The notes beneath the pieces were generated by a model, which saw nothing but the letters and a program-made list of their open reading frames with translations, was not told the origin of the DNA and ran no database searches. Below are positions 54,776 to 64,000 of a stretch of DNA of 64,000 bases, one piece after another. Each line of letters opens with the position of its first letter. The stretch's first letter is position 1. This DNA is from Forficula auricularia (lineage: Eukaryota > Arthropoda > Insecta > Dermaptera > Forficulidae). Location: positions 149,317 through 213,316 of the forward strand of contig JALMQS010000305.1 of assembly GCA_024734495.1 (NCBI GenBank). Direction: 5' to 3'. A program made the position numbers and the translations under genes.

Positions 54776-55082
54776 GAGAAAAAATTCAATCTTTCTTTCT
54801 CAAATAGATACTTATTTCTTTACATTTAAATTTCTTGTTAAGTTTAATTGATAATTGAATTCATTATTAAAAAAAAATAATAATAATATTTTATTTAAAA
54901 AACAGAAGACTCTCTCATTTTATTTTTAACCTAAAATAAAAACAATTCTGTTACCATCGACAGTGAAATCTTTTATTCAACTAATAAAAAAATAATAATT
55001 TTTTTTAACAATATACTGCAATAAAATATAATTCTTGCATTTTAGAATAAAAAAGAAACATTTCAGGAATTGAAACGGCTTA

Positions 55083-55180
55083 GTTTGTCTAGAGTAGCAG
55101 AGGTTGTAAAAGAAAAATCAACAGGTTTATTGGCATCAAACAGAGGACAACCACATTGATTTCTCCTTATATTTCAGGAA
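55083..55180. repeat. Fragment of the palindromic element family
   Basis: Shares TAGAGTAGCAGAGGTTG and CAGAGGACAACC with the ends of copy C. No ribozyme core. Confidence 0.5.
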
Positions 55181-58100
55181 AATATAAGATCTAAATTAAA
55201 CAATTAAACTATAAAAGTTTTTACTAAAGTTTACTTGCATACAACTAATTCCTATAAGTTTTGAAATAGTTCTATTTGCGTGCAATCCGACTTGAGTGAA
55301 AACTTCCATAGTGTAATTTAAACTTAATGGTAGGATCGGTATTTATGAAGCCAGTACTTTGAGGATTGAATCTTGTTGACATATAAGAGAATAAAACAAG
55401 AAGAGAATTTCAGCTTTAACAAGTTTTAAGGAAAAATATTTGACGCAAAAAGATATTTAATGTTTGCGAATCGCGTATTTACAGTCAGATCTGTGAATAA
55501 AGCAGAGTTCATAAGACGGTGTGTCTTTTTCAAATTTTAATAGATAATCCTTAACCAAATGTTATTTTTTTTTAATAAAACCACTTTTGCTCCCTAAAGC
55601 GTCATTTTTACACCACACCCTTTCTCGGCTCTACAAACTCAACACATCCTCGAATAATTTAATTCGAAATATGTTTTCTATTATGTATAATTCTTCAAGT
55701 AGATATTCCTATCTTGTTTCCGTCTTTCCCAGATTTCATAACTTATAAAACCAGTCTTCAGAATTATATATGGAATTCAATCCAGATCACTGGATATTTT
55801 AAAAAATTCCTTACTTTATTTTTTAATCCAGTATCCAAGAATCAATTCCAACTTGTAGGTCTACCTTCTTGCATTCTTTTTATGTTATTATATGGTATTT
55901 AACTCGTTATGTACCGTATATGTAGCTCGTTTTTATTTCCTCCTTGCACCTGGATTTTGAATCTTGAACAAGACGATTTCACCTTACTGTAAATAGAGTT
56001 TAGCCATCCCATATCTGGTCTTCCAATTCCACGCTTGTGCCTTTCGAGATCTCCAATGCAAAAATGATTTAGTCTATCAGAAAATCTGCTACTTTGTGAG
56101 GTGATCTTATTTTTAATTTCATTTCTCCTATGTTAACACAGGAGTATCCTATGTTAATTTCCGGATAACACTTTAGGTCTTTTAGCATATTTCATTCTTT
56201 AGTTTTACTTACGATATTGTCATGATAAGCAGTATTACAATTAGAAAACTCATCAGCAGTAACTCACCGTTTGAATAATTAAATCCAATATCTCATGATG
56301 AATATATCCAGATTCTACCACTATAGTCCTGTTTTACTGATTTCTCTACTGTTGGGACAAGGAAATAGAATAAAGATCAGGTGACTTAATTTTCACTTTC
56401 AGTCACGTATGGTATTTATTTTGGATCTCAATTTCGTTCCCTTAAGATTATGTCATACTGATGACAATATCATAATCAGCAGAATTCACCAACCAACCAT
56501 ATTTGGGCACAACACAGCCAGATAGTACTCAAAGAAACATTAGGACAATTAAAACCAACATCAAAACTTCAACTGAATAAATAATGAATTACTAAAATCG
56601 AAAGTTTAATATTGTTTTGTCTAGTTGATTGTTCTGTTTTTGAGAGGAATTGAAAAAGAAAAAAAAATGAGATAGAAACCCTGGATTCTCAAATACTAAG
56701 TCATTGTCAATTCTAGTCTGGTTGATGAACCAAATAGGAACCCAACTATTCTAACAAGTTAAAGAATTCAATGAAATCGCGTCAGAACTCCTATGAATAA
56801 TGATCAAATTTGTAGTTTTTCTCATCAAAAATTGCATGAAAATGATATGCATATCAATTTAATATTTGATATAATAATCCATTTGTTGCCATTTTCCAAA
56901 GATTTCTATTGCTATTACACGCGAATTAGAATTCAGTAGATATCTAATATAATTATTTATTAGATTGTGTGATTTTGGTTATAATCGCAATAAAGTGAGA
57001 GAAATGAAACATATTATGATTAAATTTTAGAATCCAATGAAATTTTGCTAACTATGCAAATGCATATTTAAATAATGAACAAGTGCGTAGATTTATTAGC
57101 ATAAGTAGACGTTGTAGTAGTAGATTAGCTTATTTTTTTAATTATAAACCAATTCATGCACAGATGAAAATAATTTATAGTTTTTTTTATTTATTGAAAA
57201 GAAAAATTAATCAAATTTGGATGGAATGTTTATTAATATCAATATATAATTAAAATTTCCTTATTCTTGAGAATATAAGGCATGTGCTCATAGCCTCCAA
57301 CTTCTATCTTAACATAATTTTTATCCCTTAAAGTATTTGTGATAGATATAAATTTTAATTCTTAAATGAAAAATTGATTCCCTTCTTTTTGAAATATTTA
57401 GTGTTTTATTTATTTATTTTTTTATTTCTATTTTCATTGATTATTATTAATATACATAGGCGTTGAAATATATTTATATATCTTTCAACTTTCATTGATA
57501 TCAATTACAATAGCAATATTCAAAAATCATAAATCATTTATTGTTTTGTCAAATAAAATTTATCTTTCTAGCCCTTCACCCCCCTCCCCCCCCGCCCATT
57601 TCTCTCTCCATCTCTCTCAAACACTTTTTCCCAACCAGTTTGGTAATATTTCATCGTTATATTTTTTCATCATATTTATATTTATATTTCACACATCCCT
57701 AGAAAAAATCGTTCAATAAAAATAAATAATTTCAAAAAAATATTTCCATCTTAGATTTTTTCTAGGTTTATAATAAGTTCTAAATAATTACTTTCTCTTC
57801 CCCCCCCCCCCTTGAAATATAAAATAAAATCAAATAAATTTTAAATTATCTTATAGAGATTTTAAAGTTGTCATAAATACTCGTATGTAGATTATCAATT
57901 GGACGCCCTGGGTTAATTTGTATTTTTGTCGTATCTTGTTGAAGTGTATATGGTAAAACAAAAATAAAATAAAACCACACTACACAAAAGGATCAATAAA
58001 TTCATATTTTTAATCGTGATTGAAGTGATAGAAAATGTTTATTATGGACTAATTCATGTCTGATTAGAAGGATTATTAGGCAGAACGAGAAGGAAAATGT

Positions 58101-58427
58101 GATACTGTAACGTCACAGCTATAGAGATTTTAATGCTGTCTTTCAAGACCCACATCCATGTATACCTTCAACTCGGACAAATTCCCTGATATTTCTTCTC
58201 CTTTTAACGATGCAAGGGTCCACTCTGGTCTACATACATTGCATCTTTTTGGTACAACAACTTCTTGCATCTTTTAAATAAATAAAAATTTAGTATTTTT
58301 TTCGTATGTAACTAAGTATTAACGTTTGTTAATTTTACTAAGATACTGTATCTGATTCTAGATACATTTTAAATTACAGTACTGGATTCTAATATTCAAT
58401 TTTATTTAACCTTGCATAGTGTAAATT
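55181..58427. other. Intergenic DNA, nothing recognised
   Basis: The longest stretch in the window without a feature I can support. C-runs occur at 57580 and 57800. No coding frame with a domain. Confidence 0.5.
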
Positions 58428-58866
58428 AGCGAAATATATGGCTCACAAACACTAACAATAGTTTGCCAAAGGACTGTTCCACCATATTGGCTTTCGTATA
58501 CTAGATATAGTTCCAGGATTCGAGATAATTCATTTTTTCAAATCCAATTAATCTAAATTGAATTTTGGTGTAAAAAATCCTTTTGACAATTTATCAAGAT
58601 GCCTATCCGGCTGTCGTCAAAATTAACCCATCCTGCAAACCACCTTCTCATCCCATTTACTGTTTAGACATGTAAACATTGATTGATATTTGAGGTGATT
58701 AATGTCACCCCCGGTTCCCACACTTGAACGGAAATGGCGCATTCAGGACGGACCTGGAGCCCACACGTACCCTCGCAATTTCCGTGTCCGTCTTGTAATT
58801 AGTTAGCGTTAGTGTCGGCATTGTTTTCCCAGAAGCCAATCGTGTTTGTGAGCCATATATTTCGCT
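58428..58866. repeat. Separated perfect 25-bp inverted repeat
   Basis: The arm 58428-58452 (starting AGCGAAATATATGGCTCACA) is the exact complement of 58842-58866. The 390 bp between the arms do not otherwise look palindromic and belong partly to a less AT-rich island. Confidence 0.85.
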
Positions 58867-59149
58867 TATTTGCCCTTGGCACGATAACGCTACCCCCTTG
58901 CCCCCACTAACAAACACACAGACTTTGACTTTTGTTACGTGGCACCCACAGAAAATCCACCAATGTACGTTCATGACACGTCTTCCAGTCATCTGTGTTA
59001 TATATTTATTTATTTATTTTCTCATTCCAAACTTTCTTAAATTAACGTCTGCACATAAGCCTATTATTTTATAAAATTCGATATAATTTCAAGTGGAATG
59101 ATACAACAAAATGAAATAATGAAAAACTGCAATAGCACTGTATCGTTAA

Positions 59150-60060
59150 CCAACATCACAAATGCTTTTTAGAGCAGCATAATTTACATGAACACTTTGG
59201 GGGCGCTATTTTGACTATTTTGAAGCAAGCCTATTCGAGTTAAAAATTGTAGTGTTATAAATATAATTTCAAATATTTTACTTGATATATGTTTGTTTTT
59301 GATTTCATCATAATTCTAAATTTGAAAACTTCCAGAATAACTTTGACTGGACGTAGATTCTCTTTTCGTATGCCAGAAGACTTGAACGAAAACTATATGA
59401 AAAGTGAATAGTGTAATTAAGAGTTTAAACTTGAAATATTCAGCTAAATCTACATTTTCAGGGTAACATCAAATAGCATTGAATTACAATATCAAATTTA
59501 TCATTACTCAAAGCCAACATCACAAATGCTTTTTAGAGCAGCAAGATTTACATGAACACTTTGGAGAGCTATTTTGACTATTTTGGAGCAAGTCCATTCA
59601 AGTTAAAAATTGTAGTGTTATAAATATAATTTCAAATATTTTACTTGATATATATGTTTGTTTTTGATTTCATCATAATTGTAAATTTCAAAACTTGCAG
59701 AATAACTTTGCCTGGACGTAGATTCTCTTTTCGTATGCCAGAAGACTTGAGCAAAAACTATATGAAAAGTGCATAATGTAATTCAGTGTTTTAACTTGAA
59801 ATATTCAACTAAATCTATATTTTCACAGTAACATCGAATAACTTTGAATTACACTATGGAATTTATCATTACTTAAAGCCGATTTCAACCCTAATATACA
59901 ATTTTGAAAAATGTATCAGAATTTAGATGAAAACTTAGGTCGGACTAGTTTGACTATTTTACAGCAAGTCCATTTGAGTTAAAAATTGTTCACTTGAGTA
60001 TTAAGACTTTTGAATTTAAAATCTTACCTATAGATTTAAATAATTTCAATTTTTTTACTT
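59150..60060 (+). repeat. Tandem duplication, units of about 364 bp plus a diverged third
   Basis: AACATCACAAATGCTTTTTA at 59152 recurs at 59516. Both units contain GACGTAGATTCTCTTTTCGT and ATGCCAGAAGACTTGA. A third partial unit (59880-60060) keeps GACTATTTTACAGCAAGTCC. No coding frame is conserved between units. Confidence 0.8.
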
Positions 60061-60787
60061 GGAGTTATTATTATAGATCATGGCAAGTGATGTGCCCAAA
60101 TCATTTTTTTTAATGTATTTTTTGCTTTTAAATGATATTTTTCACACTATTAATTCTAAGGCAACGGAAAACCACCCTTGTGAACAAATTCCCCCAAAAA
60201 TTGCTTCGAGAGGTTACTGGAAGAAGTAAAAATCTATAATGAAATTAAACTATAACTTTACCATTATTTTAACAAAATGAATATCTGATTATTTTGTTAC
60301 GCAAATTGGCACACAAATATTAGTACTTTTGAGGTCTTCTGATCTAGTTATTTCTAAATATTAACTAATCGTCATCAGATTTAAAATTCTATTCAAGTAA
60401 CTTGATGTCCCCAAAAAAATTATATATTTTTTTTATAAAATTACATTCTAATTATTCCCGTAAACTAGTACTTTTTTATTTAGTTTATTTAATATAACTA
60501 ATATACAATTTAGTATAGTACCTATACATTTTGAACATTGTTAAAGTAAAGATAAATAGCCTTTCTAAAATTTTATTTTATTTTATTTTATTCGATATAC
60601 GGGAGTTATCCCAGTTACAATATACATTTTTATACAATAAAATACTAAAATACTAAATATACAAAATACAAAACTAAAATACTAATTTATAGTCTTAATT
60701 ATTTTTATAGAGAAAAGTTTGCGGAATTTTACATAAAATGCTAAATTTAAGACACAATTTTATAAGTTACCATACTTTCTGCGTTTC

Positions 60788-60958
60788 CGAGGGGTGAACT
60801 GCGATTGGAATTAAATGTACACTTCTTTGGAATTATGTAGAATTATTTTGGAGTTCATTAGATAATGCCCCTTCATCTAATTTTCTTTTAATTGGAAATG
60901 AAAGTGAAAGAGGAAGTAGGTGTTCATGATATTATAATAGGCCGCGGTTCACCCCTCT
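60788..60958. mobile_element. hAT-type MITE, GGTGAACCGC family, copy 2
   Basis: 171 bp flanked by TGCGTTTC at 60780-60787 and 60959-60966. Ends CGAGGGGTGAACTGC and GCGGTTCACCCCTCT. Two independent copies with different perfect 8-bp duplications fix the family's boundaries. Confidence 0.9.
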
Positions 60959-60966
60959 TGCGTTTC

Positions 60967-61855
60967 TATTACTTTTTTTATTCGGATTAGTTTCATAAAT
61001 AGCCATCGATTGCGAGAATGCCATGAGGAATTGCATTTATTAAAGTTTTGAATATTAATGGTCATCATTAATGAAGAAATGAAGAAATCGACTTAAAATA
61101 AAAAATAGCCATCGATTCTCATCAAATACTGAAGAAACAATCTTTCATTTTGATGATTCGATTATTATTAGTCATCATTGCATTTTTTATCATTACAAAA
61201 GCGAATAGAATAAAATTCACAACCTCTTCTCTTATTTCACATTCCGGATCGATTTAATTAATGGAAAACATGATTTATAAGCATTTTGCTGTTATATTTG
61301 GTAGATACTCTTCTGAACCTATTTGGTAATAACCATTATGATTATGATAAATGATTTTGTATTTGGTTCCATTTCAATCTAATTATAAATAAATTTTGGA
61401 TAATTTCCTTTTCCTTTTTCCTTCGTCAATTAGAAGGAAAAAAATAAAAACCAAAACAGGAGCAAACAACATATAAATAATAACAATAATAATTACGACT
61501 TTCATTAATCTTGTATGAAATGTACGCCCATTAGTCTGCGATGGCGTTACCTTTGTTCTTCAATTATTCCCTATTTAGGTGCAAATCAAATTTATAACAA
61601 AAGAAAATAAATTATCATTATTATCATAACACGGGTAAAAGATTGAAAAAAATGAATTATTCAAAAAACTAATTGTTTAGTCTTATCTACCTCCCTTCCT
61701 TTAGTTTTTTTAATCACATGATTGAAAATTTTATAAAAATAAACCATAATTTATAAATTATAATTAAATTCTACCTTGTGTGTGAAGTTTGCAACTTGAA
61801 ATGTTTATAATTTAAACACATAAATGTCATAGGCAAGGTAATTAATCTTTTTTTT
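60967..61855. other. Intergenic DNA, nothing recognised
   Basis: AT-rich with no repeat partner noted. Confidence 0.5.
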
Positions 61856-62188
61856 ATTAACCGACTTCAAAAAAAGGAGGAGGTTCTCTATTCGACTGAA
61901 TTTTTTTTTTTTTTGTGCCTATGTTACCTCATATCTCCGCCAATTATGAACCGATTTTGAAAATTTTGTTTGCATTGGGTCCAGTCTACGTTCCGATTGG
62001 TCCCATTTTTTTTCGTAGGTATTAGATTTTTTTTGTTAGGTTTGTTCAGGACTAACGCCTTTGTTTATGAACCGATTTCGATGATTCTTTTTTTATTGGA
62101 AAGGGGGTATTTTAGCGATGGTAGAATATTAATTTGGTCAAGTTCTGATGATAGGATCACTATTAATAACATCACTAAAAAGAGAAAA
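61856..62188 (+). repeat. CCGACTTCAAAAA-type dispersed repeat
   Basis: Starts TTAACCGACTTCAAAAAAAG then GAGGAGGTTCTC, followed by a poly-T tract and CTCATATCTCCGCCAATTAT. The same start occurs at 14433-14560. Repeats of this type are common in insect genomes; the class is not settled from sequence alone. Confidence 0.65.
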
Positions 62189-62601
62189 ATAAAAAATTTT
62201 AAGAAAAAAATAAAACCGACTTCAAAAAAAATTAAATGCAACAAATAAAATACACTAAAAGGTATAAAATAATTATTATCTTATTTAGTTACAGCTAAAC
62301 GACGAAATATTAACATGAAATTACTTTTTGAAGTCGGTGCCAAACATATACCTTTTATGAATCGCACTCGAGGGATCTTACTTAGTACGTTTGGTGGGTA
62401 CGCTCGCTTATAGGTATAGTTTGTTTGGCACCGCCTTCAAAAAGTAATTTCATGTTAATATTTCGTCGTTTGGTTGTATCTAAATAATATAAATTAATAA
62501 TTAATAATTATTTTATACCTTTTAGTTAGTACATTTTCAATTTGTTGCATTTAATTTTTTTGAAGTCGACTTTATTTCTTTCTTAAAATTTTTTTGTTAT
62601 T
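62189..62601. repeat. Large palindrome, arms about 180 bp
   Basis: ATTTTAAGAAAAAAATAAAA, CGACTTCAAAAAAAATTAAA, TAAACGACGAAATATTAACA and TTTTTGAAGTCGGTGCCAAA all recur in reverse order and orientation to about 62601. The unpaired centre is at about 62355-62420. Confidence 0.85.
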
Positions 62602-63459
62602 ATTATTGACTATTATTAATATATAAACCATATATAGACGTTAAAGTAAATTATTTTTAAAAATTAATCCCATATTGACCGGTACACAGGTCTGCGAAAT
62701 GTAACATTTGAATAGTTATACGTATTATTTAAAAATATTCTGATTCCTATACTCAAATTCAGTGGAAATTGGAATCTAAAATTACCTCTTTTTTTTCAAA
62801 GTCCGTCAAAAATTCCAACATATTTTGTTACATTTTAAAATTTAAACATCTCCATTACTTAAATCAAAAACAATGATTTTAATATTTTTTTTCCATCATA
62901 GCACCAATCTAAAAAAAAACATAGAAGAATGTTTACAGGGCAAAATATTCGAACCCCATAACTTACTCAAAAATTAATATTTTAGTATTTTCTTTTATTC
63001 TTATTCTTCAATGTTCCGATAAATAAATAGATACATTAAAAAATCTAAATAAATTCATTTAATTGTATTTTTACAGGCTAAAATAGGGTGAGTCTATATA
63101 TATAATTACAGTCATAAATTTTATTTTGTGAAAATATCTAGTATAATAAACTCAAAAAAGAAATTTATTTTTGGATTCTGCAGCCGAAAATCTATATGAA
63201 TCACAAAATATTATTCAAAAAATATGTTATCAATAGGTATATATTTCCTAATTATTGATGGTAGATATGTATAATTATTTTACAATATTCTAACTTCGGG
63301 GGATGGACATTGTTTAATATGTTATTAATTATTATTATTCATTTTAACCTCAATTTTCGGTTTATATTAATAACAGCCTATAACTTTTAATAAAAACCGA
63401 TAAATTATATTGCCCGTAACATTTAATATTAGACGGATTTTTTTTCAATAATATAACTT
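62602..63459. other. Intergenic DNA, nothing recognised
   Basis: AT-rich with no repeat partner noted. Confidence 0.5.
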
Positions 63460-63466
63460 ACTTGCC

Positions 63467-63679
63467 GGGGAGTTGGGATGTCCGAGCTGGCTAAGGCACT
63501 GGCCCCGCTTCAGCATCGTTGATGACGATGTTCAAGCGGGAGATCCGGGTTCGAGCCTGGTTTGTATATAAAAATTTCGACCGGCTAAAACTCGGCTCCC
63601 TCACTAACACTACTAACACTTTTACTGATGTGCTGTCTAAATGGGCTTTTTTCCCGGCGACAATAAATAAATAAAAAAA
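63467..63679 (+). repeat. tRNA-derived SINE, TGCTGTCTAAATGGGC family, copy 1 (complete)
   Basis: A-box region GATGTCCGAGCTGGCTAAGG, a leucine/serine-like long arm, B box GGGTTCGAGCC, body CGGCTAAAACTCGGCTCCCT, 3' end TGCTGTCTAAATGGGC and an AATAAATAAATA tail. ACTTGCC flanks both sides (63460-63466 and 63680-63686). Confidence 0.85.
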
Positions 63680-64000
63680 ACTTGCCCTAACTATAAATTG
63701 AATTTCGCTGACGTCTATGCAAAGAACATTAGAATTGAGGCTTGATCGAGTCTATAAATATTCATTCGAGAACATGTGCATTCAATATAATTAAGAGGTT
63801 AATAGCAAGGTAAGAAAATATTTATGTAAATAAAAAAAAAAATGTTATATAAACGATTGGAATTTTGTGAATGTTTGGAGAGGACAAGAAATGAATTTTT
63901 ATCTAAGATTTCGATCCAAAATGAGAAATTTATTATGTATATGAAATAGTTTTTAGATAAGTTTGAGTGAATAGTCCAGGTAGCGGGTTTGGCACTCAAG

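Noticed and set aside
1..64000. CRISPR arrays, bacterial operons, ribosome binding sites, rRNA genes
   Set aside because: None seen. The tandem arrays present are eukaryotic minisatellites, and all supported genes are intron-containing or transposon-derived.

Overview
The window looks like nuclear DNA of an insect. It is strongly AT-rich, eukaryotic in gene structure (GT-AG introns of 3-18 kb), and full of dispersed repeats. The only host protein gene I can support is the 3' part of a DIP/lachesin-like immunoglobulin cell-adhesion gene on the + strand (four exons at 1828-1959, 12558-12677, 30259-30429 and 33727-34253). This family is best known from insect nervous systems. All three introns are phase 1, and the four exons join into one open frame of about 315 residues: the end of Ig2, all of Ig3, a long low-complexity linker and a C-terminal GPI-anchor-type signal. 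I cannot name the order or species.

Layout. 1-1827 is upstream intron with palindromes and a hAT MITE. 1960-12557 is intron 1, holding a C-rich dispersed element, tRNA-derived SINE copies, a 359-bp hAT MITE with a perfect 8-bp duplication, an intron-containing tRNA-Leu(CAA) gene, a hAT fragment, an element with internal minisatellites, and a partial duplicate of the Ig3 exon's acceptor. 12678-30258 is intron 2, with hAT elements, a palindrome nested inside one of them, an inverted dimer of mariner-like transposase 3' ends, several large inverted repeats, and a decayed non-LTR retrotransposon tail. 30430-33726 is intron 3, fairly clean until two palindromes near its end. 33727-34253 is the terminal exon, followed by 3'UTR. 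From about 35.3 kb to 64 kb I found no host gene: AT-rich DNA with SINEs, hAT and mariner-type MITEs, an RTE-like insertion and tandem duplications.

The most interesting signal is a set of hammerhead-ribozyme-like motifs (CUGANGA, a short stem II, GAAA, a 2-bp stem III, then H17) in palindromic repeats, in several sequence families. The best lie at about 770-828 (- strand), 23484-23535 (+), and 44923-45535 (+), the last split by an RTE-like insertion flanked by a 12-bp duplication. This arrangement is what is known for Penelope-like elements and related non-autonomous ribozyme elements. Other notable items are a possible poison or vestigial exon at 11731-11758, a tRNA-Leu with an extra base in its anticodon stem, and two elements whose empty sites can be read elsewhere in the same window.

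Everything here is by eye from sequence. Repeat boundaries without a stated target-site duplication are approximate, and identities are estimates from visual alignment.
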